Assembly: GCF_009905375.1 (NCBI RefSeq)
Contig: NC_133647.1
Location: forward strand, 175,831,939-175,895,938
Reading direction: 5' to 3'
DNA length: 64,000 nucleotides
Source of the DNA: Apium graveolens
Lineage: Eukaryota; Streptophyta; Magnoliopsida; Apiales; Apiaceae
Below, piece by piece: positions 37,245-48,088 of this stretch. The position numbers and the translations under genes were made by a program. Position 1 is the first letter of the stretch. Each line of letters starts with the position of its first letter. Under the pieces are notes generated by a model. The model made no database searches and was not told the DNA's origin. It saw nothing but the letters and a program-made list of their open reading frames with translations.

Positions 37245-38054
37245 CTTTGTATTCTAATAATCTCTTCGCCTAGATCCTTTTGTTTTATGCGATCGTGTCT
37301 ATACTTCAATATATATATAGCAGTTGCTTAATTTGCCCTGACCATTCGTATTAGGAGTTCTATTTCCCATTCAAACTAGAAATCGTGTTAGGAGTTATAT
37401 TATCCATTACTTAATATTAATTCCTTATTTTGTACACAGGCACGAATTTGTTTAAAATACGAATAACTGTGTTAAAAATTTACATGATTATTGATTTTCG
37501 TCAAAATATCTATTATGAGATTAATTATTTTTGGGGAGTTTGTGTCGTATAATTAATAATTCTACAAATTTGCTCACCAATTTTCTTATATACATGAAAG
37601 TTCGATATTTATTATATATAAATATATTTAAAACTTTTAACATTATATCATATATATCTATTGATCTAATATTTGTGTACGTTTGATTTCAGTCGTATGA
37701 TGACAGCTATATATGCTTTCTTATAATAGTTTTTATAACATTTTCATAAAACTAATTTATGCCTATATATGCTTTCTTATAATAGTTTTTATAACATTTT
37801 CATAAAACTAATTTATGCTCGTCACCCTGGAATTTTCGTATTGTGGAATTAATAATTTTCAAGGAGTATGTTTCGTAAGATTAATGATCCCATAAGTTTG
37901 CTTAGCTGTATTTCTTATATACATTAAAGTTCGATATTTGTTACATTTATATACGTTTAAAATTTTTAGCATTATATCACGTATATCTTTCGATCTAATA
38001 TTTGTGTACGTTTAGTTTTGGTTGTATGATGACAACTACGCGTTTTTATGATAG
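37245..38054. other. AT-rich upstream region of the pseudogene copy
   Basis: 37245-37385 matches the promoter of the intact gene. From about 37385 on the sequence is unrelated. No gene seen except the 56-bp duplication. Confidence 0.5.
37707..37818. repeat. Perfect 56-bp direct tandem duplication
   Basis: The segment starting CTATATATGCTTTC at 37707 is repeated without a mismatch at 37763. A related but diverged segment with CGTATATC and TTTTTATGATAG words lies further right (37980-38050). Confidence 0.9.
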
Positions 38055-38460
38055 TTCCTTCTAATGATTTAGGGCAGTTTTCTTTTGGGATCAATATCCC
38101 ATGAGACATTGGGACATATCCTCTTTTTGCCTTTTGCATCCCAAAATGATGCAATACTTTGTCAATGTATGTACTCTGACTTAGGCCGATCAATGCCTTG
38201 ATCTATCTCTATAGATCTTGATCCGGTAGCATCGCCTAAGTCCTTCATTGAGAAACAATTTCCCAACCTAGTCTTGACAGCCTGTAGAGAAGGTATGTAA
38301 TTCCCTATTAGTAATATGTCATCTACATATAGTACTAGGAATGTCACATGACTCCCACTAACCTGCTTTAAAACACATGGTTCATCTTCATTTTGAATAA
38401 AGCCAAATTTCTTGACTGTTTCATCAAAATGACGATTCCATCTCCTTGAGGCTTGCTGCA
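38055..38460 (-). pseudogene. copia RT fragment (YVDD region)
   Basis: A minus-strand RT segment: QASRRWNRHFDETVKKFGF, FLVLYVDDILLIGN with the YVDD active-site box, FSMKDLGDA, then in a second frame IGLSQSTYIDKVLHHFGMQ and YVPMSHGI. It is truncated at both sides and frameshifted. At its upstream edge (38456-38460) it abuts directly on the start of a nucleoredoxin-like exon 1. Confidence 0.8.
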
Positions 38461-38640
38461 CGACGTCGTCTCTCTCCCAGACCTGGTTGTTGGCATCATT
38501 ATTTTCTAATCTCTTCGCCTGGATCCTTTTGATTTATGCGATCATGTATGTACTTTACTACTATATAATATATATCAGTTGCTTAATTTTTCATCTCAAT
38601 TCGTATTAGGAGTTTTATTACCCATTCAAACTATAAATAG
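38456..38640 (-). pseudogene. Exon-1 stub and promoter of a third nucleoredoxin-like copy
   Basis: The minus strand reads MMPTTRSGRETTSCS and then switches to copia RT sequence. The upstream part (TCTCTTCGCCTGGATCC..., TATATAATATATATCAGTTGC) matches the regions upstream of both full copies. Only the first ~14 codons of the gene remain. Confidence 0.75.
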
Positions 38641-39269
38641 GATTTCATATGAGCAAAGCTGGATTTAACCATTAGAATTAAATTTAGTAGAATAAATTTT
38701 TATTTTGCAAAAAAATATTTTGATTGAATTTTTGTAAAAAAACAATACAAACAAAATCAACTTCGATTATTATCAAGAAAACTTTAATATAAGTTAAACA
38801 TGATTGTTTTTAGTTACAAGTCATATTAAAAAAATTACAAACCTTATTTTTTAATATATTTTTAAATATTGAGATATAAAAATTTATTTGAACAATTTCA
38901 TTTTAAGAAGATTCAAAATAATGTACAGACTTTTATATCTAAAAATAAATAACCAAATCGAACATATTCAATATAATCCGCTTCGAGCGCGGTGGGTTTG
39001 AGAAAGATAAGATATAAGCAGATTACGTGCTTATTTCAAAAATAAAGAGAATATTTTTGTGAAAACCCAGAACAAGATAAATGTGTATATGTACTATACC
39101 GGACTCGTGATATTCTTCACGTGAGACTTACACTTGAATAATCCACATCACTGTCTGTCGAAATCTGAAATTCTACACTTTCAGCTAACATATACGAATA
39201 TATTTAGAAAATCATATATTTGATATATCACCTGCAACATGAAACTTCACAACAGAATTTGGTGTTAGC

Positions 39270-39720
39270 CATGAGACCCGGCCTCTACTACTTTAATACT
39301 CCGTCCCTAATTAGCGCTATCTAAAGTCATATCACCCGTGAGATTTAAAACCGTCATATACAAACTCAATTGATCATGCCACGTCCGAAGTAGTCTGCCT
39401 TACTTTCATTTTCCCCAAATCAAAATATTTTTAACTTGTCTAATTGAGATTGAAGTACGTCTGCGTCTGACATGCCCATACCAACATAAAACGTCACTCC
39501 CTTATTTTTATTGAAATAGATTCAACACTCAAAACTTTTCTAGAACTATAATTCGAAATATAATCCGCTATTTTGCGATCATAAATCCATCGCAACATAC
39601 GTATTTCCGCATTCTCCAATCTAGGTTTCTGGGCGTTCCTTAATGACCAACACTCGAGATCATACATCAATGTCAGTCAAACTACCAATCTATAAAATTT
39701 ACCCACTCAACTTTAAAAAT
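39270..39720 (-). pseudogene. LINE 3'-end fragment, truncated at the duplication junction
   Basis: It matches 44220-44520, where the same sequence continues into an RT with a FADD box. Here coding has decayed and the match ends at ACTTTAAAAAT (39718), exactly where the 3' flank of the intact nucleoredoxin-like gene begins. It marks the duplication breakpoint. Confidence 0.6.
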
Positions 39721-39830
39721 TTACCTAAATAGCAAAAAAATAAACAGAATTTTATACTTCTAATAAATACTAACATAATTACCATAATCATAAAAAATTC
39801 TAACAACCTGTGTCGATTCTTTTACCATAA

Positions 39831-42347
39831 TCATAGAAATTCTAGCACTTCCGGATCCAGGGGTATATTTATCTTCCGTATCAAATCAGCAAAGACCTCG
39901 TTTTCCAAATCCCCGTAGACGTGAAAGGGAAAAACCTCTTCTCCAACTGCAGGCCAGAGAGCCCTTCTAACAACCGATCCATCACGATCAAATGCAAGAA
40001 GTCCACTATTAACACCTCTAAAAGCATCATCTATAAACTTGTGACCAAACGAGTCTTCATTAAAAGGAATATGGATCAACCATGGCATAGCTGCAACAAC
40101 GCGATAAGACCTCATCCCATGATGGACGTGGATCACTTCAAACTCATCACTTGTACCCTTCATCTTCACATACATTTCTTTTAAATCCCATAACAGAGAG
40201 TCAAAAGAAGAACCCCAATTCTGAAATACGACTATAATTCTCTTGCCAAGAAGTTGGGAAAATCGAACTCGGCTTCCATTTTTACGTCTAAAGACGGTGT
40301 CCAGATCCCAGAACATCTCTGGCTTCAAATTCTTCACCATTTCAACCTCTGAATCCACAGCATTAGAAAACGCGAATGGGTATGCCGAAACACCACACCC
40401 TAGCAAAATGTTGGCGCCATATTTTTCGGCGAAATTTCCTTGAGGTCCAATAATCACCAGGCTCGGATCTGGCTTCTGGCCTTCCAGTATTTCTTGGGGA
40501 TATTCGAAGATCCTCTGCAACTGCTTAGTACGATTTGTGTCTTCGAATGGGAGAGACAGCCAAGGCATTTCCTCAAATGCTTTCCAGAACAAATCTTCAT
40601 CATCCCTGCGGCCGCAAGATTTCCACCAATCATGCGGGTAAATGAGCACAACCTCAAAGTCTCCCATATTTCTAGATAACTCTTCATAAGCTGCCTTAAG
40701 TTCTATTGTGATGTTTTTGTCATAAAGATCGGCACAAAAATATAAACCTACCACCTTATCTTCAAGGTTGTGAAGAGGTACCTGGTTTCCTTTGCTAGTG
40801 ATGACATAATCATGCTCAGCAGAGGCCAAGATTCTTTTTATTGAAGGCTGCACTCTGGCTACGTTATCTTCAGATTCCAGGAATTCTATTCTTTCTTGGG
40901 TAAAAGGATAACCCGCAGCTCCATACCTACAGAACAAATCGGTGGCATCACATTGTAAAACCACACCTCTCTGGTCAATGATAATTGAGTGAGATGAATG
41001 GTCGGAGATGCCAAATTTTGTTTGCAGGAGTTTCCTGGATTTGATGTCTGACAGCGGGATGGCAGGCCATGTAACCTTATAAAATATTTCTAAAAATAAA
41101 CTGTGAGGAGTAGAATGCATAGACGATTGTGAGTCATACTGGCAAGTAAAATCATCCCCAACTGCAACGAAGATGATCTCAACACCGCCTATGGGCTGTA
41201 ACTTACTGTAAATATCCAACAAGTGTGTTATATCATACCTCCAAGAGCTACTTTCATGTGGTGACGCAAAAAGTAAAATAATAACCTTGCCATCCAGCTC
41301 CTTGGCCTGGACCTACACAAAAAACCAGAATTCAGTATGTCATAGTGAACAAACATTAGTAAGTAAAAGATTACTCTAATATTCAAGATCAGGAGGGAAA
41401 TGAGCAAGAAATAAAAATGGAGCATTCCTTCCTAAATGAGTGGATTGTAGGTTAGAGTTCTATATAAAATGTTAGAATGGAATGAAGAAAGGAATAGAAG
41501 TTATGAATATATATATCCTCCCAAAACACCTCTAATAAGAGTATAATTCTATTTCTATTCTCTTCCTATTTCATTCCCATCCAAGTGAACAAAACCTAAG
41601 TCATTTAAAACCTACATTTTTTGGTTACAAATCCGTGCGTCCAAGAAAACATAAAGAACACTAAACTTTGCCTACATAATCCCAGCTAAATGCCAGCATG
41701 GCAGTGCAAGAATAATTTTTTAATCTTTCTCAATTCTCCTTTTAAGTTGTCTCTGTCTCGTCTTTCTTTCTCAACCTAAAAGTCTGGTTTATTGCTTTTC
41801 TATTTATTTCTTCTAATGATCATTTATTTAGGGTTTGATTGTTAACCAAACATGGGTCGATTTGAGTTTAAATAGGTAAAATAATCAATGTTGAGTGAAA
41901 ATATAATTTTCAATCTTTAAGAGTGTAAGGCTTCAAAATTATTAAAATATCAGAAATTAAGCTTATGCCACCAGTTATAAAACCAAATAACAGTAAATTA
42001 AAACCCTAAGTCCCTGTAAATAATCACGTTAAGGGTTCGTTAAGAGGATGGAATCTTCAGTGTAAATATAGTTTAAATTATTAAATAAACAAACAAAACT
42101 TAAAGAAAGAACAACAAAAACAAAGACAAATAAGAATAAGAAATAATACAGGACATGGACATACCCGTTGGTTTAGGTTGTAGTTGAAGAGGTAGTTTCT
42201 GTGAGTGGTGAATAGAAGTTTCGATAAATCGACTGTATCTCCTGTCTTAATGCAACAACTTTGCTTCTCCACACTGTTCCTCTTCCTCTTTAATTTATTA
42301 ACTTCGCTGCACGACGTCGTGTCTCTCCCAGACCTGGTTGTTGGCAT
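39831..42347 (-). CDS. Nucleoredoxin-like protein, three thioredoxin-like domains, no CxxC
   Basis: CDS is join of 42165-42347 and 39831-41312 on the minus strand, 554 residues. Exon 1 ends AACGG|GTATGT and exon 2 starts after TTTTTTGTGTAG, phase 0. It has a basic N-terminus (KLKRKR), then three related thioredoxin-fold units at roughly 60-210, 235-385 and 395-545. Family signatures are the paired MPW...PF segments, RYGAAGYPFTQERIEFLE (about 191-207), VIIGPQGNFAEKYG, and FDRDGSVVRR. In the second unit YFCADLYDKN stands where active nucleoredoxins have a WCxPC, and no CxxC is present in the other two. Redox activity by the usual route is therefore doubtful, and a scaffold or chaperone-like role is possible. 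Plant nucleoredoxins are cytosolic/nuclear thiol regulators. The gene is intact and is the likely functional member of the local family. Confidence 0.85.
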
Positions 42348-42399
42348 CTTTGTTTTCTAATCTCTTCGCCTGGCCTTTTGATTTTTGCGATCGTGTCTA

Positions 42400-42437
42400 T
42401 ACTTTACTACTACTACTATATATATATATATATATAT
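42400..42437. repeat. (CTA)n/(TA)n microsatellite in the upstream region of the nucleoredoxin-like gene
   Basis: ACTACTACTACTATA is followed by about 10 TA units, some 60-90 bp upstream of the start codon (42347) and overlapping any TATA box. The paralogue promoters at 37300 and 38570 have much shorter versions, so array length differs between copies. Confidence 0.7.
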
Positions 42438-42546
42438 CTAGCAGTTGCTTAATTTGCCATCACCATTAGGAGTAGGAGTTTTATTACCCATTCAAACTAG
42501 AAATAGGATTTCATATGAGCAAAGTTGGATCGTCATTAGAATTAAA

Positions 42547-43584
42547 CTAGTTTACTGAGCCGCGTTTCACCATGGCTTTCTAAAATAATTTTTCGTCTTT
42601 TTTTTTCTTTTTTATATTTCTTATCTAATCTTTATCATTCAAGAATTATGAATAATAAATAAATACATTAAATTAAAAAGTTTGAAAAATCGTTTTCTCT
42701 TTAAACATTTTTATTCCAATGAGTCTTTCTCTCATTATTTACAAATTAACATAAAATTATATTATATATTAATCAATGATTAATGTATTATTTTTTTCTA
42801 TTTAATAATATAAAAAAAATAGAAGATTACAAAAAATATATTGACACAATGTGAGAGCCGCCACCTCATCGCACTCGTCTTCGCTTTTACATAAGCATAG
42901 AAAAATATAATAATATAATGATTTTAAAAAATATTGAGAAAACTAATTTGTAAATACTTGCCTTTGTAGTATTTTATAGGCTAAAACTTAATTTTTTTTA
43001 AAAAAAAAGTAATATAATAAGTTGATATTAGGAGAAAGAGGAGAAACGATATTTAAATAGAAATTAATGAGAGTATCAAGATGATAAGTTGATTTAAATG
43101 TAAAGGAGAAATTTTAGGAAAATATTATGATGGTAAGTTGGTTTTAAAAATCTTAATTAAAGATTTTGTAAAAACTTTAGGAGAATATTACGAACGGTGA
43201 TAAACTATTTTGAAGAATATAAGGTACCTGTAATTTTTGATATAGAAAAATAAAATATATTAAGTTATTTAAGGAGAAATAGGAGAATTGGTATTAAAAG
43301 GAAATTGGGAAAATATCAAAATGGTAAGTTGATTTAAATGTAGAGTAGAAGTTTTAGAAGAATATTATGATAGTAAGTTGATTTCAAAAATCTAAATTAA
43401 AGATTTCGTAGAAACTTTAGAAGAATATTACGAACGGTGATAGTATATTTAGGAGAATATAAGGTAATTGTAATTTTTGATATTTATTAATTCAAAAAAT
43501 TAATAAAATTAGAAAAATAGAATGAGATAATCTGAGATGCGACAGCTAAACGCCTCCGTCTTCTCCTTTATATAAGTATATTGA
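42547..43584 (-). mobile_element. Helitron, 1038 bp, non-autonomous, with empty site in the paralogue
   Basis: On the minus strand it starts TCAATATACTTATATAAAGG after an A. It ends GGCTCAGTAAACTAG before a T. The duplicated unit at 38671-38690 reads ATTAGAATTAAATTTAGTAG with no insert, so the empty site is AAA|TTT at 38682/38683. An imperfect hairpin (AGCC...GGCT) lies about 11 bp from the CTAG end. No coding. Inside is a two-copy ~243-bp tandem repeat (43018-43495). Confidence 0.85.
43018..43495. repeat. Tandem repeat, ~243-bp unit, two copies
   Basis: Both copies carry the same succession: TAAGTTGAT/TAAGTTAT, GGAGAAA, GTAAGTTGATTTAAATGTA, AATATTACGAACGGTGATA, and TGTAATTTTTGATAT. Similarity is roughly 80-85% by eye. 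The repeat lies within the Helitron at 42547. Confidence 0.8.
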
Positions 43585-44219
43585 TTTAGTAGTAATTCTT
43601 GATTTTTTATTTTTTTAATGTTTAGGGGCATTGAATTTGTTTTATATTTTTAGAGCTTTTTAGAAAAATAAATTTTAATTCTGCAAAAAAAAAATGATTG
43701 ATTTTTTGTAAAAAACAATACAAACAAAATCAAGTTCAATTATTATCAAGAAAATTTTAATATAAGTTAAACATGATTGTTTTTAGTTACAAACCATATT
43801 AAAACAATTACAGACCTTATATTTAAAATATTTTTAAAATACAAAATATTGAGATATAAAAATTCATTTGAACAATTTCATTTTTAAGAAGATTCACAAT
43901 AATGTTTAAACTTTTATTTTTTAAAATATAATAAACCAAATGGAATATATTTTTGATACCCGCTTCGAGCGTGGTGGTTGGTTTGAGAAGGGTAAGATAT
44001 ATACATTATACCCCTATTTCGAAAATAATAAGACTGTTTTTGTGAAGAACCAAGACAATATAACTGTGTATATGTGCAATACCTAATTCATGATATTCTT
44101 CACATGAGAGTTATATGTAAACAATTTTTATGTAGAAATCTGGAATTCTACACTTTTGGTTAACATATAAGAATATATGAAGAAAATCATATACCTAATA
44201 TATCACATGAAACATGAAA

Positions 44220-45680
44220 CTTTACGATCGAACTCGGTGTAAGCCACAAAACTCGGTCTAAGCCCCGAGATTACGTTTGCGCTTGACATGCTCATACCAA
44301 TGTAAACGTCCATTCCTTATTTTCTTTGAAATAGATTCAACCCAAAACTCTTCTAAAAGTATAATTCCGTATATAATCCGTCATTGTGCAATCGCAAATT
44401 GATCGCAACGTAGGTATTTTGGCCTTCTCCAATTTAGGTTTTTGGGCTTTCCTAATAACCAACACTTGAGATCATACATTAATGTCAGTCAAACTTTCAA
44501 TCTATAAAATTTACCCTTCAACTTTAAAAATACACTATTGTCATATAACACTTCAATAGCAGGTCTCTATCTAACCCAACCCGCCTTAATACGATTCGCA
44601 TCAACAAGAATATCATCGTAGCTCGTTATGATACAGCCTAAATACATGAAACTATCAGTTTGTGAAACACGAACATCAACAATGCAAATGGTAACATCCT
44701 CCTCTTGATTTTACTCGCCGGAATTTGTCCAAAGATACTCATTCTTAGAACAACTCAGACGCAATCCTTTAGCCTCCAATGATGCACACCGTTTTAAGTT
44801 TGAAATAACCTACGCTCTAGATTCAGTGATTAACATAATATCATCAGCAAACAACGTACACCAATGAACAGTAGCTTGAATGGTACAAGCAGTGTTCCAG
44901 AAATCGCTAGGCGTGCCAGGGCGGTGATGGTACCTTCGAGAGATTAATGGGCAAGTCGGAGATTAATCGGACCGATTAATCGGAACATTAATCGGAAGAA
45001 TATAAATATTATTTTTAATTTTTATAATTATATAATGATCAATATGTCAAATATTTGTTTGAAAAAAAGAAATTAGAATGATATTAAACAATATCTACAC
45101 ATTTGACATGCGTTATGTACTAATTATTGAGTTTACAATATTAACTATATTTTAATTCACACTTTTAAATTAATTATAATATGTTAATTTTATATTTTAA
45201 GTGAGAAAGTAAATATATTTGATTACTTGTTACTTATTACCAATACTTTATATTAGAAATTGACATGATATTGTGTGAAATTATGAAATTAATGAATTAA
45301 ATTATTAAAAGGTAAAAAAATATTTTTTTTAATTATTTTCCGCCTAGACCGCCTAGGACCGATTTTTGACTGCCTAGCCCGCCTAATCCCGATTTTTTGA
45401 AAAAACGCCTAAATCACCGCCTAGGTCCGAGTCGGGGCGTTTTACCACCGCCTAGCGCCTAGGCGCCGCCTAGGCGGCCGCCTAGACCGATTTTTAGAAC
45501 ACTGGGTACAAGTAATCACATTCAAATTAATAATGAAAAGCAAGGAGTTTAATACCAACTCTTAATGAAGACCCAACTCAACTGAAAATTACGGAATATT
45601 TTCTTGTGGTATTTGAACACATGTCCTTAACGTTTAATACATATTCTAAATAATACTTTTATAGACACCATATGAAGATC
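44220..45680 (-). pseudogene. LINE reverse transcriptase remnant, split by a hAT MITE
   Basis: The minus-strand translation shows a RT segment around WCTLFADDIMLITESRA at ~44795-44880 (FADD active-site box). Further on are the SLEAKGLRLSCSKNEY segment and, near 44400, an IRNYTFRRVLG region typical of the C-terminus of plant LINE RT. Upstream of the hAT MITE, 45513-45680 carries the preceding RT segment. Several stops are present. Confidence 0.65.
44890..45504. mobile_element. hAT MITE, 615 bp, perfect 8-bp target duplication
   Basis: GGTACAAG occurs at 44882-44889 and again at 45505-45512. The left end is CAGTGTTCCAGAAATCGC and the right end on the minus strand is CAGTGTTCTAAAAATCGG. The subterminal regions are rich in CGCCTAGGCG-like words (45340-45490) and ATTAATCGG words (44950-45000). 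No coding. It inserted in a LINE RT remnant. Confidence 0.9.
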
Positions 45681-47376
45681 CTTATGTACTCTCGATATTT
45701 CTCCATGAGACAACGAACAAGAGATAAATTGCGTCAATAGGTACTAATTGGTTTAAAAAATAATTAGGAATTAACTGGTTTTACAAATAATTAGAGATAA
45801 ATCAATAAATTGATAATTATTCGGAACAAAAATAATTTATAAATATTAATTAAATTTTAAAAATTAAACCGGTCAAATATTTTTAAAGAATTAAACGATA
45901 ATTTTTTGAAAAATCAAGAATTTTTAAAACACTAACTTTGAACTGGAAATAGGATTTCACGTGAGCAAGTCAGGAATCTAACCATTACATGAAATTATAA
46001 TCCTAAACTTTTTGAATATTTTTTAATTTTTTAGTAGGTATTTGAATTAAATTTGTTTTATATTTTGTAGAGCTTTTTTAGAAAAGTAAACTTTTTAATT
46101 TTGTATTTTGCAAAAAAGAAATAATTACATTTTTAAAATAAAAGACGCTGCAACTAAATATAACCGGGCACAACCATAATTATAGGCCATTTATGAGGAA
46201 TTTGATGAATCGGTCAAAAGATCAAATATTTGACAGATTTATAAACTCAAATACACAGAAAATTAACTTCAATAATTATCCTATAAAAAAATTACATAAC
46301 CTTATCTCATAAATTTTTTTAGAATACAAAATATTGAGATAAAAAAATTATTTATGAATTTCATTTTTAAGGAGATTCAAAGGATAAGAGATATTTCTCC
46401 ATGAGGCAACGGATAAGAGATCAATTGCTTCAATATGTACTAATCGGTTTAGAAAATAATTAGGAATTAATTGGTTTAAAAATTAGTTAGAGATTAATCA
46501 ATAAATTGATTATTATTTGGAACAAAAATTAGATTTATATATTTTAATAATATTTAATATATATTTTTTTATTAAATACGTAATTCAAAAATAATTTATA
46601 AATATTAATCGGATTTTGAAAATTAAATCGGTGAAATATTTTTGAAGAATTAATCGGGAATTAATCGGTCAAATAGTTAGGAATGTGATAGTTTTTTATT
46701 TTTTTTAAAATGGTTATATCCTATGTCACATCGAGTTCGAAGTTTGGGCTACAAATGCACAAAAAATGTGAACCCGAAAATTTGACCAGGCCCGAATTAG
46801 TTAAAATCTGGTGATAGATATCCTGATCCAGATCGAGATTAGGGCCTTGCGAAATCCATAATTTTCGCCAAATTTCAGGCCGACACGAATTGATCAAAAT
46901 CCGGTAAATTCAACCTGATTCGGATCGTGATTAGGACCTTGCACATAGGGGAGGATCTGATAAGTGGTACCAGATGATACGTGTCTCCCATAAAATCAAA
47001 TTTTATGTATTTTAACCATTAATTTTTTTGAAAATATATGAAACTATCCCCTCAAAATTAAAAATATAAAGATGTATTTTCAAAATTTGGCCAATACCCA
47101 CCTAAACAAAAATTTCCGAATCCGCCCCCACTTACACATAATCTATATTTTTAGCCAAATTCTAGCCCGACCGAGTAAAAGCCCCGGTCCTTTGAGAAAC
47201 CTGGCCTAGCTCGGCTCGAAAAGAAAAAAACTCGTTTTAAAGCTCGATTCGAGGGCATAAAATCCTAAATATTCTCAAAGTTTGGCCCGTCTTATTCTAT
47301 CAAAGTCAAAGACCAAATTTTTTAGGGTCCTGCCAAAGTCCAGGAAGCAAGCCTTTTGTGCATTTGTAAACGAGTA
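45681..47376. other. AT-rich repeat-like intergenic region
   Basis: No gene. Two related stretches at about 45700-45930 and 46390-46680 share CTCCATGAGRCAACG, TACTAATYGGTTTA and AATTAATCGGTC-like words, so there is an internal duplication of unknown origin about 700 bp apart. 46780-47360 has words such as GGCCCGAATT and CCAAATTTCAGGCC without coding. Confidence 0.45.
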
Positions 47377-47720
47377 TCTATACTATCTATAATATAATAA
47401 CCTAACAGAGTATAATTTAATATGTTTTTTTTGGTTGGTTTATTTATCTCCATTTATTACCGTTATATTTTTTTAATAAAGTGATCACGATCGTTAGATT
47501 CAAATATTAAAATAATATACACTACTCAAACTACTAAGTTCGAACTCCGCCAACAACAAATATATATTTATACTCTATTCAAGATTCAGGATTGAATTCT
47601 GCCAACAATAAGTATATATGTATTATTATTTATAAGTATATTAATAAGATAATGATTCAAAAAAAATTTATTTTTATTTTAAATAATATAAATATATTAA
47701 TAAGTTAGCTTTATATGATC
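47377..47720 (+). mobile_element. Helitron 5'-end fragment
   Basis: It starts TCTATACTATCTATAATATA after an A. Downstream words (AATAACC, GTATAATTT, CGTTAGATTCA, CGAACTCCGCCAACAACAAA) follow in the same order as in the Helitron at 32525. No hairpin-plus-CTAG end is found before the F-box gene, so it is truncated or its end has decayed. Confidence 0.6.
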
Positions 47721-48034
47721 AGACTTTAACTTACTTCAGATTCAAAATTCGAGATTTTACTGCTAGAAATTTGACCCAAATTATTATAACACGTCAGTTA
47801 TTTGCATAACTTTAACCAAATTAACTTCAATAAAATAAAGTTAAAATTGCAATATTTTATTTCATAGTGAACCATTTCATCGAAAGAAATTAAAAAATAT
47901 TTAAATTTCTAAAAAAAAATCCTAACTCCGTACCCGATTCTTATTCTAATCATCAGCAATTTGAATGCGAATTTGATTTGAATTTTAACCCAACAAATTT
48001 GAATTAGACTACATTAGGAGTTGCGCAGCACCCT

Positions 48035-48048
48035 TATATTATATATAT
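48035..48048 (+). promoter_or_regulatory. TATA-like box of the F-box gene
   Basis: TATATTATATATAT, 40-54 bp upstream of the ATG. If used, the 5' UTR would be only about 10-25 nt, so the real start site may be elsewhere. Confidence 0.4.
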
Positions 48049-48088
48049 GTACAGGTCGAGACACGAGAAAAAGATTGAGGTTTGAATT

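Larger units (their letters stand above)
34631..39720. repeat. Segmental duplication, left unit(s)
   Basis: 34631 onward (ACCTAAATAGC...) matches 39725 onward. The match continues through the nucleoredoxin-like gene and its intron and upstream sequence. The part 38456-39720 matches 42310-44520 (exon-1 start, promoter, LINE remnant). The left unit is therefore a complete pseudogene copy plus the upstream flank of a further copy whose gene body is gone. Confidence 0.8.

Noticed and set aside
38860..39000. Possible tRNA or small RNA gene near a GC-richer patch (CGCTTCGAGCGCGGTGG)
   Set aside because: No cloverleaf with A and B boxes could be drawn. The segment is duplicated at ~43960 as part of the tandem unit.
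47377..48088. Full Helitron reaching the F-box gene
   Set aside because: The 5' end is good, but no hairpin followed by CTAG and T could be found before the gene.
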